A DNA stretch of 64,000 nt from CAIWHR01 sp963816925 (GCA_963816925.1 CAWFMY010000001.1:1-64000); one strand, 5' to 3'. Positions 12,422 through 23,657 are shown, counted from the stretch's first letter. Notes: a model not told the origin generated them from the sequence alone. Numbers and translations are program-made.

Positions 12422-14680
12422 ATGCTCCAGCTTCCGGGCGTCACGCTCGTGTGCGCCGACACCGCGAATCACGCGCTCGCGCTGCGCGCTCTCGGGAAGT
12501 CGCTGGAGAACGTTCGTTACGGGCGCGCGCTGTTCCTCACCGACGCGGTTCCCGAGGGACTCGCGGTGCCGGACGGCGTCGAGGTCGTCCGCCTGCCCCC
12601 GATCGTGTCGCGCGACGCGTACTCGCAGCTGATGTTGAAGGGGCTGCTGCCGCACATCGACACGCCGCATGCGCTCGTCGTCCAGTGGGATGGCTACGTC
12701 GTGAATCCGCAGTCATGGGACGAAGCCTTCCTCGACTGCGACTACATCGGCGCCAAGTGGGACTGGCACGAGGCAGGCGTGCGGGTCGGCAATGGCGGGT
12801 TCTCGTTGCGCTCGCGCAAGCTTCTCGCCGCGCTGCAGGATCCGCGCATCGTGCTGGTCGACGTCGAGGACACGACCATCGGGCGCACCTTCCGTCCGCT
12901 GCTCGAGCGCGAGCACGGAATCCGGTTTGCCGACGAAGCGCTCGCCGATCGATTCTCGTTCGAGGCGTCGTTTCCCACCGGCAAGCCGTTCGGGTTCCAC
13001 GGCCTGTTCAATTTTTGCCGCACCGTGCCGCCGGCGGAGACTGCCGCAATGGCGCCCGCCTTTTCCGACGAAATCGCGCGTTCGCCGCAGCTGCAGGCAC
13101 TCCTGCGCAACTGCGTCGCGCTCGGCCACTGGGATGCCGCGCGGGCAATTGCGCTTCGCATGCTCGCCGCGTCCCCGGCCCACGCCGAGGCACAAGCGAT
13201 GCTTGCGCAGGTAGAGCGCGCGGCGGCGCAGCCGGCGGCCACCGGCCGCAACGAACCTTGCCCTTGCGGCAGCGGAAGGAAATTCAAGCACTGCCACGGC
13301 GCGCTCGGCACGGGAAGCACCGCCGCATCGGCAAACGACTCCGACGCCATCGCGCGCGCCGCGCTCGCGGCGCATCAGCGCGGCGACCTCGATGCCGCGG
13401 AGCGGGGCTACCGTGACGCGCTTGCACGGACACCCGGCCATCCGACCGCCACGCATTTCCTCGGGGTCGCCCTGTACCAGAAGGGCCGCATCGACGAAGC
13501 GCTGCCGCTGCTTCACGCCGCCGTCCTGGCGGTGCCTCACGAAGCGGAGTTTCACAATAACCTGGGGCTCGCCTTCGCGGCCGCCGATCGCACCGGGGAG
13601 GCGATCGCCGCCTATCGACGCGCGCTCGAGCTGCGTCCGGTGCACGCCATCGCATGGAGCAACCTCGGGCTCGCGCTGCACTCGGAAAATCGCCTGGGTG
13701 AGGCGGTCGACGCCTTCCGGCACGCGATCGCGCTCGCGCCGGATTTCGCGCAGGCGCACTGGAATCTCGGACTTTCGCTGCTTGCGCACCAGGAGTGGGA
13801 AGAGGGATGGCGCGAATACGAGTGGCGCCATCGCGCACCCGAATTTGCGCGTCTCGCGCCCGCGGTGTCCGGGCCGCGCTGGGACGGCGCCGCGCCCGCG
13901 GGGCGCACGCTGCTCGTCACGACGGAGCAAGGCCTCGGCGATACCTTGCAGTTCATCCGCCTCGCGCAGCCCCTTGCCGAGCGCGGGGCGCGTGTGCTCG
14001 TGAGCACGCAGGCACCCCTCGTCCGCCTGCTCGCGAGCGTGCCCGGTGTTGCCGCCGTCTACGGTCCCGGCGAAGTGCTGCCTCCGTACGACGCGCATGT
14101 ACCGTTGATCGCGCTTGCCGGAATTCTCGGCGTGACGCCAACGACGGTTCCCGCGGCCGTGCCCTACCTTGCCGCGGATGCTGCGCGGCGCGCGGAGGTG
14201 GCCGCCACGCTCGCGGTCCATGCCGGCATGCGGAAAGTCGGCATCGCATGGTCGGGAAGCCGCGCGAATACCCTCAATCGCCGGCGCAACATTCCTCTCG
14301 CCGCGCTGGCACCATTGTTCGCGCTGCCGGGCATTGCGTGGTTCTCGCTGCAGCGAAGCGTCGACGAAGAGGATCTCGACAAGGTGCCGGAAGCGCGAGT
14401 GCTGCATCGGCTCCCGGCGCGGGAGGACTTCGACGGCATGGCGGCGCTCGTCGCGGAACTCGACCTTGTCGTCAGCATCGACACCAGCATCGTGCATCTC
14501 GGCGGCGCGCTGGCGCGCCCGACGTGGATGATGCTCGCGGCGGCGACCGACTGGCGGTGGCACACGCACCCCACCGGCACCCCGTGGTATCCGACGGTTC
14601 GGCTGTTTCGCCAGCCGCGCCTCGGCGACTGGGCGACGGTCGTCCTGCGCGTGCGCGACGAGCTCGCCGGCGCGAGCTGA
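12422..14680 (+). CDS. DUF5672 / SEC-C / TPR / GT9-like fusion protein
   Basis: A 752-residue cytoplasmic protein without signal peptide or membrane helix. Domains in order: residues 1-250 resemble DUF5672, a predicted glycosyltransferase (VVQWDGYVVNPQSWDEAF, DCDYIGAKWDW); a SEC-C zinc motif CPCGSGRKFKHCH near residue 280; about four TPR units from 305 to 470; and a GT9-like domain of TPR-linked glycosyltransferases from 490 to the end (TTEQGLGDTLQFIRLAQPL, KVGIAWSGS, SIDTSIVHLGGALARPTW). The ATG at 12422 is the first start before homology. The frame is intact. Two transferase-like domains in one chain suggest two successive sugar additions or one active and one binding domain. It ends the plus-strand operon, converging on the minus-strand cluster 93 nt away. 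Confidence 0.82.
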   Translation: MLQLPGVTLVCADTANHALALRALGKSLENVRYGRALFLTDAVPEGLAVPDGVEVVRLPPIVSRDAYSQLMLKGLLPHIDTPHALVVQWDGYVVNPQSWDEAFLDCDYIGAKWDWHEAGVRVGNGGFSLRSRKLLAALQDPRIVLVDVEDTTIGRTFRPLLEREHGIRFADEALADRFSFEASFPTGKPFGFHGLFNFCRTVPPAETAAMAPAFSDEIARSPQLQALLRNCVALGHWDAARAIALRMLAASPAHAEAQAMLAQVERAAAQPAATGRNEPCPCGSGRKFKHCHGALGTGSTAASANDSDAIARAALAAHQRGDLDAAERGYRDALARTPGHPTATHFLGVALYQKGRIDEALPLLHAAVLAVPHEAEFHNNLGLAFAAADRTGEAIAAYRRALELRPVHAIAWSNLGLALHSENRLGEAVDAFRHAIALAPDFAQAHWNLGLSLLAHQEWEEGWREYEWRHRAPEFARLAPAVSGPRWDGAAPAGRTLLVTTEQGLGDTLQFIRLAQPLAERGARVLVSTQAPLVRLLASVPGVAAVYGPGEVLPPYDAHVPLIALAGILGVTPTTVPAAVPYLAADAARRAEVAATLAVHAGMRKVGIAWSGSRANTLNRRRNIPLAALAPLFALPGIAWFSLQRSVDEEDLDKVPEARVLHRLPAREDFDGMAALVAELDLVVSIDTSIVHLGGALARPTWMMLAAATDWRWHTHPTGTPWYPTVRLFRQPRLGDWATVVLRVRDELAGAS

Positions 14681-14773
14681 ACCGCGATGTCCGCAGGACC
14701 GGAAAATTCGTGGCCGCCGTTTCCGCGTACGAAAAGGCACTGCCGCTCGCGCCAGGCAATGCGACCAGGTTTG

Positions 14774-16894
14774 TCACCCGCCGCGCACGATGCGCTCGAG
14801 GGCATCGGCAAAGGCGCGCGCCGGCGCGGGATCGTCGAAGAGCTTCGTCGCGGCCTCGCGCGTGCGCGCTGAGAGCCCCACGCGGAATTCCGAATCCGAG
14901 CCAAGTCGCGCCGCAATCCGCACGAAGTCGTCCTCGTCGCGGGCGACGAGCTCGTCGAGCCCGGCGAGGCGCAGCATTCCGGCGCTCTGCCGCCCGCGCA
15001 TGAAACGCCCCGGCAGCGTGACGATCGGCAGCCCCGCGGCCAGCGCGTCGAGACTCGTGTTGCCGCCGGACCAGCGCAGCGTGTCGAGCATCGCGTCGCA
15101 GACGGCATTGATGCGCAGGTAGTCGTCGTGTCCGCATTGCGGCAGCACGACCAGGCGGTCGGCGCCTCCGATCCCCGCGCGCGCGAACGTGCCGGCGAGG
15201 CGCGCGCGATACTTCGCCGTGAGCGCCGGATGCCGTCCCTCGAATACGACGAGCCGCGCAGCCGGCACCTCGGCGAGCACGCGCGCGAACAAGGCGTCGG
15301 TGTCGGGATGGATCTTGAACAGCGACTGCGGACAAAGGAACAGCGGCACGCCTTCCGGCAGGCCGAATCGCGCGCGCGTCGCGCCCTCCGGCACGACGGG
15401 ACGCTCGTAATCGGTGCCGATGCCCGGCAGGGCCAGCAAAGGCTCCGCGTAGTGCTGCCCGGCACCTTCGGGTTCCATCGCGGCGCACGTGAAGTACGCG
15501 TCGATGGTGGCGTGCCCCGTCGTGACCGGGTGACCCCACGCCGCGCATTGCACCGGCGCGAGACGCAGTGCCGCGAGGGCGAAGGTCGGCGCGTTCATGC
15601 CGAGTTCCGGATATACGAGCGCGTCGAGCGCGTCCGCGCGGATGGCGGGCGCGATCGCCGAGGGTGCGAGTGCCGGGCCGGTAAACGTGCGCAACTGGTC
15701 GATGTGCGGCGACAGTTCCTGCAGGAACGGGGTCACGTCGCGCCGCAGGTTGTAGACGATGATTTCGAAGCGCGTGCGGTCGAGCGCGGCGATCCAGCTC
15801 CGGAAGTAGCGGCCGCAGGTCCCGTCGGAAAAGAACGACGAGGCGAATCCGACGCGCATGCGCGCGCCGGGCGTCGGTCGATGCGCCGGCAAACGCCAAG
15901 CCGGTGCGACGGCGTCGACGGCTCCGGCCATGATCGCGGCAAACCGGACCTGCAGCGCGCGATCGTCCTCGCCTTGATACGCGAGCAGGAAATTGGTCCA
16001 TCGCAAATCGTCGATCACGTCGGCAAACGAGCGGCCGCGAACGAGCGCCGGCACCGCGGACTCCAGCTGCGCGAGTCCCTCCTCGTAGCGCGCCCGCGCA
16101 GCTTCGACCGCCGCGGCGTCCTCGTACACCATCGGCAATGAGAGCGCGCCGCCAAACGCCGCGCGCAGGAGGCCGGGGTGTCGCGCGCGCGCATCGACAT
16201 AGACGCGACGCGATGCGTCGAGATCGTCACGCTCCGCCAGTGCGCCTGCGAGATTCAGCGACACGCCCGCATCGTCGGGCGCCGCCGCGTTCGCGCGCGT
16301 GAAAAGAACCACGGCATCGTCGATGTCGCCCGACTGACGCGCGATGCCGGCAAGCGCCTGCACCGTGCGCAGGTCGGGCTTCAGCGCGAGCGCGCGGCGG
16401 TAGGCGTCGCGCGCTCCCGGGAGATCGCCGATATCGAGCAGGATGGCCCCGAGATTGCCCCAGGCAAGAGCGTAATCGGGTTGCGCGGCGACGGCGCGGC
16501 GAACCGCCGCGGCCGCCTCGGCGGCGCGTCCTCCGGAACAGAGCGCGTTGCCGAGGTTGTTCCACGCCCGCGCATAGGCGGGATCGAGCCTCGTCGCCGT
16601 CGTGAGCGCATCGATCGCGCCTTGCACGTCACCGGAGTCGGCGAGGAGGATCCCGAGCGAATTGCGCAGCCTCGCATCCTGCGGCTGGCGCGCGACCGCG
16701 TTCCGAAGATCGTCTATCGCGCCGGCCAGGTCTCCGCAGAGCTCGCGCGCCTGCGCGCGCAGCAGCAACGTCGCGCGCACGTCGTCGGGCGACGTCCCCG
16801 CGCTCGCGAGGATCGCCGAGAGAACGGGCAGCGCCTGCGCCGCATGGCCGCCGCGCACGAGCGCCTCGGCATTCTTGAGGCGCGCGTCAGCCAT
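14774..16894 (-). CDS. TPR O-GlcNAc-transferase-like protein (GT41), copy 1
   Basis: 706 residues, cytoplasmic. Residues 1-250 hold about six TPR units (for example AWNNLGNALCSGGRAAEAAAA). From about 360 to the end is a SPINDLY/OGT-type catalytic region: MRVGFASSFFSDGTCGRYF, a UDP-binding half with CPQSLFKIHPDTDALF, then GGNTSLDALAAGLPIVTLPG. Known relatives O-glycosylate proteins on Ser/Thr with GlcNAc or fucose; substrate here is unknown. The start ATG at 16894 overlaps the end of the upstream paralogue by 8 nt, so translation is probably coupled. The frame is intact. A similar arrangement of TPR-OGT genes occurs near glycan and flagellin modification loci in other bacteria. Confidence 0.85.
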   Translation of the reverse strand: MADARLKNAEALVRGGHAAQALPVLSAILASAGTSPDDVRATLLLRAQARELCGDLAGAIDDLRNAVARQPQDARLRNSLGILLADSGDVQGAIDALTTATRLDPAYARAWNNLGNALCSGGRAAEAAAAVRRAVAAQPDYALAWGNLGAILLDIGDLPGARDAYRRALALKPDLRTVQALAGIARQSGDIDDAVVLFTRANAAAPDDAGVSLNLAGALAERDDLDASRRVYVDARARHPGLLRAAFGGALSLPMVYEDAAAVEAARARYEEGLAQLESAVPALVRGRSFADVIDDLRWTNFLLAYQGEDDRALQVRFAAIMAGAVDAVAPAWRLPAHRPTPGARMRVGFASSFFSDGTCGRYFRSWIAALDRTRFEIIVYNLRRDVTPFLQELSPHIDQLRTFTGPALAPSAIAPAIRADALDALVYPELGMNAPTFALAALRLAPVQCAAWGHPVTTGHATIDAYFTCAAMEPEGAGQHYAEPLLALPGIGTDYERPVVPEGATRARFGLPEGVPLFLCPQSLFKIHPDTDALFARVLAEVPAARLVVFEGRHPALTAKYRARLAGTFARAGIGGADRLVVLPQCGHDDYLRINAVCDAMLDTLRWSGGNTSLDALAAGLPIVTLPGRFMRGRQSAGMLRLAGLDELVARDEDDFVRIAARLGSDSEFRVGLSARTREAATKLFDDPAPARAFADALERIVRGG

Positions 16895-19800
16895 CGGCTC
16901 GTTCGCCGGCGGCGGAGAGCGCTTCGGGCGCCCTGGCCGCCAACGCGGCGAGCAACGCCCGCTCGAGCGAGCGCGTGTGCGCCGGCATGTCGGTGAGGGT
17001 GGATTTCCGGAGGCCGTCGCGTATGCGGCCGCGAACATCGCGCATGAAGACCGGATCGGTCGCGAGACGCACGGCGATGTCCGCGTATTCGGTGCCGCTC
17101 GCCGCGACCGTCTCGGTGACGCCGAGATTGGCAAGGATCGAATACGACGTCCGCTCGCCATGGCGCCTGCCCTGCAGCGTGACGACGGGCACGCCCATAT
17201 CCAGCGCCTCGAGGGTTCCGTTCACGCCGCCATACGGCATGGGGTCGAGCACGAAATCGACGAGCGCGTAGCGTGCCTGATTCTCGGCGTCGTTTCGCCC
17301 TTGCGGAATGTACAGCGCGCGCTCCGGCGCGATGCCGCCGGCAGCGAGCAGGCGTTCGATCGCGCTGCGCAACGCGGGGTCGACCGGCGAGAACAGGAGG
17401 CGCGCCTGCGGGAGGCGCGCGAGCACGTCGCGCCACAGCGTGAGGCAGCGCCGCGAGAGCTTCAGCGGGCTCACGAATGCGCCGATGGCGATGGCATCCG
17501 CGGCGATCCCCAGTGCCTCGCGAGTGGTAAGGATGCTCGGTGGCCGCCTCGACGTGCCGGTACGGGTAGACGCAGCCATCCATCGGCAGCAGCGTTTCGA
17601 GCTGGAACGCCTGGTTCCCGGGAACGTCGGCAAAGGCGTCGGTGAGCTTGAAATCGATCGTGGCGAGCCCGACGGCGCCCGCGCTCGCGACATGCGTCAC
17701 CTGCACCCGCGCCGGCTTGCCTGCGAGGATTCCGGGCCGCGCGCCCTTCGTGTGCGTCGAAAGGTCGACGAGGATGTCGAGGTCGTCGGCCGCGATGCGC
17801 GCTGCCGCCTCGCGCTCGGGAACGTGGGCGAGCAGGTGGAAGTGGTCGGCGAGACCGCGAAACTTCGCCGTCCACTCGTCGTCGACGGCGGAAAGCGAAT
17901 AGAAGAAAAGCTCGAAGCGCGCCTTGTCGTGGTGCTCGAGCGCCGCCCACGCCATCTTGCCCATCACATGATTGCGGAGGTCGCCCGAAAGATACCCGAT
18001 GCGCACGCGGCCCGCCCGCCGCGCGGTGGACGCGGTTGCGGGAACAGGCTCGCCGTACGCATGGCGCGCGACCGTGTCGTACATGCCGTAGAAGTGTTTC
18101 AACATCGCCGGCTCGACGTCGAAATACAGCAGCAGGTAGAGGAGCTCCTCCAGCGCGTCGACAAGCTCGGCCTCGCTCCGCACGGCGTAGCGCTCCTGGC
18201 GCAGGCCGTCGAGGTACCCTTCGATCGCCGCGAAGTCGCCCAGCAGCTGGCACGCGACGAGCGCCTGCACGGCCAGCGGCAATGCATCGGGGCAGCGCGC
18301 CTCGAAGCGACGGAAATTGGCGAGATACGCGTCGATTCGCCCCGCGGCGAGCAGCACTTCACCGAGGATCCGGTACGCCGCCACGTTGGCAGGATCCGCG
18401 GCCAGCACCTCCCCGAACGCGGCGACGGCGGCATCGGTCATGCCTTGCTCCTGAAACAGCACGCCGAGATTGAAATGCGCGTCGACGAGATCGGGACGAA
18501 AGGCGAGCGCGCGCTGGTACGCCCGCGCCGCGTCGGCGAAGTGCCGCTCCATCTGCAGCGCGACGCCGAGGTTGTAATGGGTTTCTCCGTCCGCCATGTC
18601 GACTTGCAGCGCGCGCGCGAAGCTTTCGGCCGCCGCCGCACCGTCGCGGCGGGCGAGGTGTGCGCGACCGCGAGCTCGGAAGAGGCCGGCATCGGCGGGG
18701 CCCGCGGCAAGCCCCTGGTCGCAAATGGCGACCGCGTTCTCGAGGTCGCCGGCCGCAATCGCCGAATTCGCCGCGGCGATCCTGGCTTCGACATAGCCAG
18801 GTGCTGCGGCCAACGCCGCGGCAAACGCGTCGCGCGCGGGGGCATCCGCGCCCTCCTCCCGTTGCGCGACCCCGGACAGGTAGTGGGCGGGCGCAAAGCC
18901 GGGCTGCAGCTCGAGCACGCGCGTGTAGCCTTCGAGCGCCGCGGCGCGGTTTCCCTGCTGGTGCGCGCGAAGGCTTTCCGTCCAGAGCGCAGCCATCGCG
19001 CTGGCGTCCAGCGGACATTCGCCCGTTGCGTCGCGGTCGCGATGCAGCGCGCGCAGCGCCTCGGCAAGCGCGTCGACGTCGCCGAAGGCGCGGTCGACGA
19101 GCGGCATCGCGTGCGGCAACGCGGCGATCGTCCAGGTTTGTCGCGCCGGATGCTGCGCGAGCAGGAGACCGGTCGGAGCCACGAGACCGGCGGCATCGAC
19201 CAGGACATCCGCGTCGATCGCCGCTATCGCCTTGGCCGCCGCAACGTCAGGGACCGCCGGCAGGATCCATTGCGTCACCCCGGGCGGCAGCGAGGCGCGA
19301 GGGGCTCCCATGCTGGCGACCGTCACCGCGAACGCTTCGGACGCGAGCTTCGCGATCGCATCGACCGCGGCGGCATCGTCGCCCGGCCCGCTCGCGAGCA
19401 CGAGCACGCGCGTAGCGGCGCCCGCGGTGCGACGCGGCCAAACGCAGCGGCACAGGTGGCGTCATCGACTGCAGCGCACAACATCCCGTGGCGCGTCGCG
19501 ATTTCGTCCGCGGCCGCGCGATCGAATTGCGCCACGGCGACGGCAATCCGGCGCAACGCTTCGACGTCGGCCGCCGAGACTTCGCGCGAACGCACTGCCT
19601 CCAGCAACGTCTTTCGATTCGCCTCCGCCCGCGGGGCCGATGCGGCGTGTTCCATCGCGAGCGTGACGAGGAGCAAGGGCGCTTGCGTCCGCAGTTCCGG
19701 CGATTCCGCGAGCCGCATGAGCAGCGCCGCGCGCTCCGGTGTCGACGGCATGCGATCCAGTGCGAACGCAAGCGGACGCGACAGCGCGGCCACGCCCGCA

Positions 19801-20234
19801 AGCGCGGGCTCCCGACGGAAGGCTTCGTCGACGGCGGCCGCGAGGGACGGATCGGCGGTCGCGCCATCGATGATCATCCGCGCGATCGACGAGATCAGCC
19901 CGGCGCGCGTGTTGCCGGGCGCGAGGGCGAGCACGCGCTCCGCGGCGGTCCGCGCAGCCGTGGCGTCGCCGGTTGCAAGCGATGCTTCGGCGAGCGCCTG
20001 CCACGGCGCGAGAAACGCAGGGTTGAGGCGAGCTGCCTCACGCCATGCGGCAAGCGCATCGTGCACGCGGCCGAACTGCCAGAACACCTCGCCCAGTTCA
20101 AAATGAGGATCGGCCGTGCGCGGAGACGCGCGGCTTGCGCGGCGAAAACACAACATCGCATCGACCGGCCGCCCTTGCCACTGGTGCGTGCGGCCGCGCG
20201 CGACCCATTCGGCACATTCGGCCGCAGCTGTCAT
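16887..20234 (-). CDS. TPR O-GlcNAc-transferase-like protein (GT41), copy 2
   Basis: About 1115 residues once two frame changes are repaired: one base missing near 19412 and one extra near 17525. The N-terminal 400 residues carry TPR-like helices and a divergent linker; a second TPR array (MERHFADAARAYQRALAFRP and similar) spans about 430-650. The catalytic part follows with VRIGYLSGDLRNHVMGKM, DILVDLSTHTKG, then after the second shift LYIPQGRNDAENQARYALVD and PMPYGGVNGTLEALDMGVP. These are the OGT/SPINDLY signatures. The start ATG at 20234 shares ATGA with the stop of the short linker frame upstream. It is longer than copy 1 and only distantly similar, so the two probably serve different acceptors. 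Confidence 0.82.
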
Positions 20235-20335
20235 TTGGTGGACCCCCACGCTTGCGGCCTCATTGGACAATTCGGCCGCCGCGCTGCCCCCACGGGGGAA
20301 CAATTCGCGCCTTGGGGCGGCCCTGCGGCGCTCAT
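20231..20335 (-). repeat. Operon linker element with a 34-codon mini-ORF
   Basis: This 105-bp element fills the gap between two genes of one operon. Its ATG overlaps the stop of the upstream glycosyltransferase (ATGA), and its TGA overlaps the start of the downstream TPR gene (ATGA). It would encode 34 residues beginning MSAAGPPQGANCSPVG. A core GGGCCGCCCCAAGG is shared with the tandem element before hemL (47441-47560). The peptide shows no known motif. The element may be a dispersed intergenic repeat that keeps translational coupling; whether the peptide matters is unknown. Confidence 0.6.
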
Positions 20336-21682
20336 GGCCGTTGTTCCGCGTTGCGCGCCCGCGCCCACTCGAAAGGCCGCAGGAGCGTCGAGTGCGCCGT
20401 GCCGGACGCGATCGCCCTGTCGTAGTGCGCGAGCGTGCGTTCCGCCATCGCCGCAAGCGTGGGCTGCGGCACGCGGCCGGCGCAATCCGAAGCGGCAGCA
20501 AGCGCGTCGGAATTCTCCGGCGCGACAGCCGCCGCGATGCGCGCGAGCATCTTCGCCTCGTCGCGCCATTCCTCGTCGGTCCACGCCCAGCCGGCGCCCG
20601 TGCCTTCGAGGCGCTCGGCAAGGGCACCGAACGGCGGCACGAACACGGGACACCTCGCCGCCCATGATTCGGAAAGCGTGAAGCTGAATGTTTCCGGCCC
20701 GGCCGACGGATAGGCGACAAGGCGCACGCGGTAATGCGCGAACAGCTGCGTCAGCTCGCGCGGATCGTAGCGTCCGTGCACGGTGAGCACCGCGTCGTCG
20801 CTCTGCCATGGCCCGTGCTGCACGTCCATGTAGCCGATCAGCACGAAGCGCACGCGCGCACCCGTCGCGCGCACCAGATCCGCGAGGCGTTCGAGGCGTC
20901 GCGCGCCTTTGTCGGGGCCGACCGCGCCCAGCACCGCGACGCTCGCCACGCCGTCGTCGGGGAGTGCGAGCGCGGCGCCCGCTCTTCGGAAGCAGTGTCC
21001 GCGCGTCATCGTCTTCGGCGCCTTCGGAGCGCATCGCCCATGCGCCTGGCGCGCCGTGCGGAATTACATCGACCGCTGGCTCGGCGTAGTAACGCGCCAG
21101 CGTGCCGCCAGCCCACTGCGACGGCGCAAGCAGGAACGATGCGCGCGCGAGCAGCGCCCGATGGCGATCGCGCCAGGCGACGATGTCGATCCCGGCATAG
21201 GCAGGCTGCGCGCCGAGGCAGCGCGCGCAAAACGACGCATCGGTCTGCGCACCGCAGTACATGCCGTCGACGCCGAGGAACAGGATCGTCGGGCATGCGA
21301 ACGTAAAGTCGTGCGTGGTGTAGCCATAGGGAACGTCGAGCGCGGCGAGCGCCTCGAAAATGCCGTCGCGACAACCGGTGATGTTGTGGAGGTGGACGAC
21401 ATCGATGCCAAAAGTCGCGCAAATCCCGCCGACGAACGCCGGCCACGTCTCGCCATCGTCGCGGGCGAGATCGAAGGAGCGCACGGATCCGTCGTCCTGG
21501 TGCGCCTCGAGCTGCCAACGGTCGCCGACCGCGATGGCGAGGTGGTGGCGATACCGGGTGCGCGACGCATCGATCAGCGCGCGCGCGTGATGCTCGGTGC
21601 CGCCGCCGTGCCCGTGGATCACATGGAGGACGCCGCGATCGGGGCGCGCGACGGCGCCGCCAGTAGTGGGACCGAAACTCAC
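20332..21682 (-). CDS. Glycosyltransferase family 4
   Basis: About 449 residues after repair of one extra base near 21000. The first half has the GT4 acceptor-side start GVLHVIHGHGGGTEHHARAL, then FGIDVVHLHNITG and YTTHDFTFACPT. The second half holds VAVLGAVGPDKGARRL and the donor-side region PETFSFTLSESWAARCPVF. The cysteines in GMYCGAQTDASFC and CARC resemble those seen in glycosyltransferases of surface polysaccharide loci. Its ATG at 21682 overlaps the TGA of the ABC ATPase gene. It probably builds the glycan exported by the adjacent transporter. Confidence 0.82.
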
Positions 21683-22867
21683 GTCGCGTCCGTGGCGCCG
21701 GTTTCCCAGCGATGCTCGAGCCGCACGAGGCCCATCTCGCGCGTCTCGCCGGTGACGACGAGCGGACGCTCGACGTGGTCGAACAGCCGCACGCCTTCCG
21801 GGTCGAGCGCATGCGCGCGGATGAAATACTTGCCCGGCAACAGCATCACCCGCGGAAGCGTCAGCGCGTAGGCGAAACGATCCGCGGCGACGCGCCGCGG
21901 CGCGACGCCGTCCATGTCGGTCGCAACGCCGTACACCGGCGTGCCGTCGGCCCGCACGATGCCGATCAGGACGACCGGCGAGCGTCCGTCGGGCGAGTAG
22001 ACTTCACCCGAGAGCGCGAGCGACGCACCTTGGGCGATGACGTCGCCGGGGACGAGTTCGAGCGTCTGCACGGCATAGACCCCGGCCGCCGCGGCATACG
22101 TGGCTTCGATCGGTTGCTTGCGCCGTGCGCCGCGCTCCTCGTGATACGCAAGATAGGACTGCGTGACCTCGGCCGCGGGACCGCTGCGCTCGACGCGACC
22201 GTCCTTCAGCCACAGCGCGTTACGGCAAAGCTTCTGGATGTGGTACATGCTGTGGGAACACATGAGCAGCGTGCCGCCGCCATCGAGGTAGCGCTCCATC
22301 CAGGCGATGCACTTCTTCTGGAACGACTCGTCGCCAACGGCGAGGACCTCGTCGGTGATGAGGATGTCCGGCGCGAGGGTGGTGGCGACCGCGAAGCCCA
22401 GGCGCACGACCATGCCCGACGAGTAGTGCTTGATCGGACTGTCGATGTGCTCCCCGATATCCGCGAACGAAATGATCTCGTCGCGCTTCGCCGCGATCTC
22501 CGCGGGCGAGAGCCCGAGCAACGTCGCCGCGAGGTCGATGTTCGCCCGCCCCGTGTATTCGGGGTGAAAGCCGGAGCCGAGCTCGAGCAGCGCGCCGATG
22601 CGCCCGTTCACTTCCACCGCGCCGCGCGTGGGCTTGACTACGCCGGCGACGATCTTCAGCAGCGTCGACTTGCCGGCGCCGTTCTCGCCGATCACGCCAA
22701 GCGACTCGCCACGCGCGAGCTCGAGGGTGACGCCGTCGAGCGCCCGAAAGACATGCGCGGCGGGACGACCGAGCAGCAGGTCGACGACGAGCCGCAGCCG
22801 GCCGCCGCGCGAGTCGATTTTCGCGTAGTCCTTGCCGACGCCGTGCAGCGAAAGCAGCGCACGTCAT
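21679..22867 (-). CDS. Polysaccharide ABC exporter ATPase, Wzt-like
   Basis: ATPase of a Wzm/Wzt (KpsT/TagH-type) transporter that moves lipid-linked polysaccharide across the inner membrane. Walker A GENGAGKST, signature HYSSGMVVRLGFA and Walker B DILITDEVLAVGD are present. A C-terminal Wzt_C-like beta domain of about 140 residues follows, which in O-antigen exporters binds the finished chain. In the reading frame of the domain there is a stop at 22866 just before the expected start. The ATG at 22867 enters this frame only if one A is removed (ATG-A-CGTGCG). I take this as another extra base; the repaired product has about 395 residues. It overlaps the permease gene by 4 nt. Confidence 0.88.
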
Positions 22868-23657
22868 ACGAAATCTTCGAAATGCGGGGAGAGCCGGCGG
22901 AATATCCAGCGCCCGGCGAGAAACACGACCACGGCGACGACGAGCGCGACGGCATCGCCCCACTGCAGGGCGAGACGGCCGTCGAGCAGCGCCGCACGCA
23001 GGCGGTCCACGAGCCAGCCGAACGGATTGGCCGCGACCCACGGCCGCACACCCTCGGGCACCATCGCCAGCGGATACAGGATCGGCGTCAGATACATGAG
23101 GATCGTCAGCAACGGCGCGAGGACGTGCTCGACATCGCGCACGAACACCTGCAGCGCCGCCAGCGCAAGCGCGAGCCCGGTGATCCCCAGCGCGAGAACG
23201 GCCCAGATCGGGATCGCGAGCAACAAGCCTTCGAACCGGACCGGCTCGCCAAACGGCGCGAAGCACGATCAGCACGACGAGATATCCGGCGAATTGCAGC
23301 GCGAAGGTCGCCGCAACCGACGCATAAACGACAATTTCGTGCGGGAATGCAACCTTGCGGATCAGCGCGCCGTACGCGGGAATCGACACCGTCGCTCGCG
23401 AAAGGCCGTCCTGTGCGGCGAGCCACGGCCACAGCGCGACGGCGACGAACAGCAGGAAGCTCGCGCCGCCGAACGCGCCGGCGCGGAAATACCGACGTGA
23501 ACACGAAGTGGTAGACCGCGAGCAGCAGCAGCGGCTGCAGGAACGCCCACAGCAGCGCGCTCGTGCTGCCGAGGTAGCGGGTGACGAGCTCGCGGCGGAG
23601 GAAGTTGAAGAACAGCGCATGATTGCGCCGGTTGACCAAGGAGTGCTCCGTGCTCAC
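22864..23657 (-). CDS. Polysaccharide ABC exporter permease, Wzm-like
   Basis: ABC-2 type membrane subunit partnering the downstream ATPase. Six hydrophobic segments are expected; those visible include LLWAFLQPLLLLAVYHFVFT, FLLFVAVALWPWLAAQ, IWAVLALGITGLALALAAL and VALVVAVVVFLAG. The frame changes twice, near 23490 and 23245, each fitting one extra base. With GTG at 23657 as start the repaired length is about 263 residues, as usual for Wzm/TagG. An upstream in-frame ATG at 23747 would lie inside the preceding gene and is less likely. Without repair no fragment would span the membrane properly. Confidence 0.83.

Noticed and set aside
17308..20106. Plus-strand frame of 932 codons
   Set aside because: It is antisense to the OGT-like gene whose TPR and catalytic motifs are clear.
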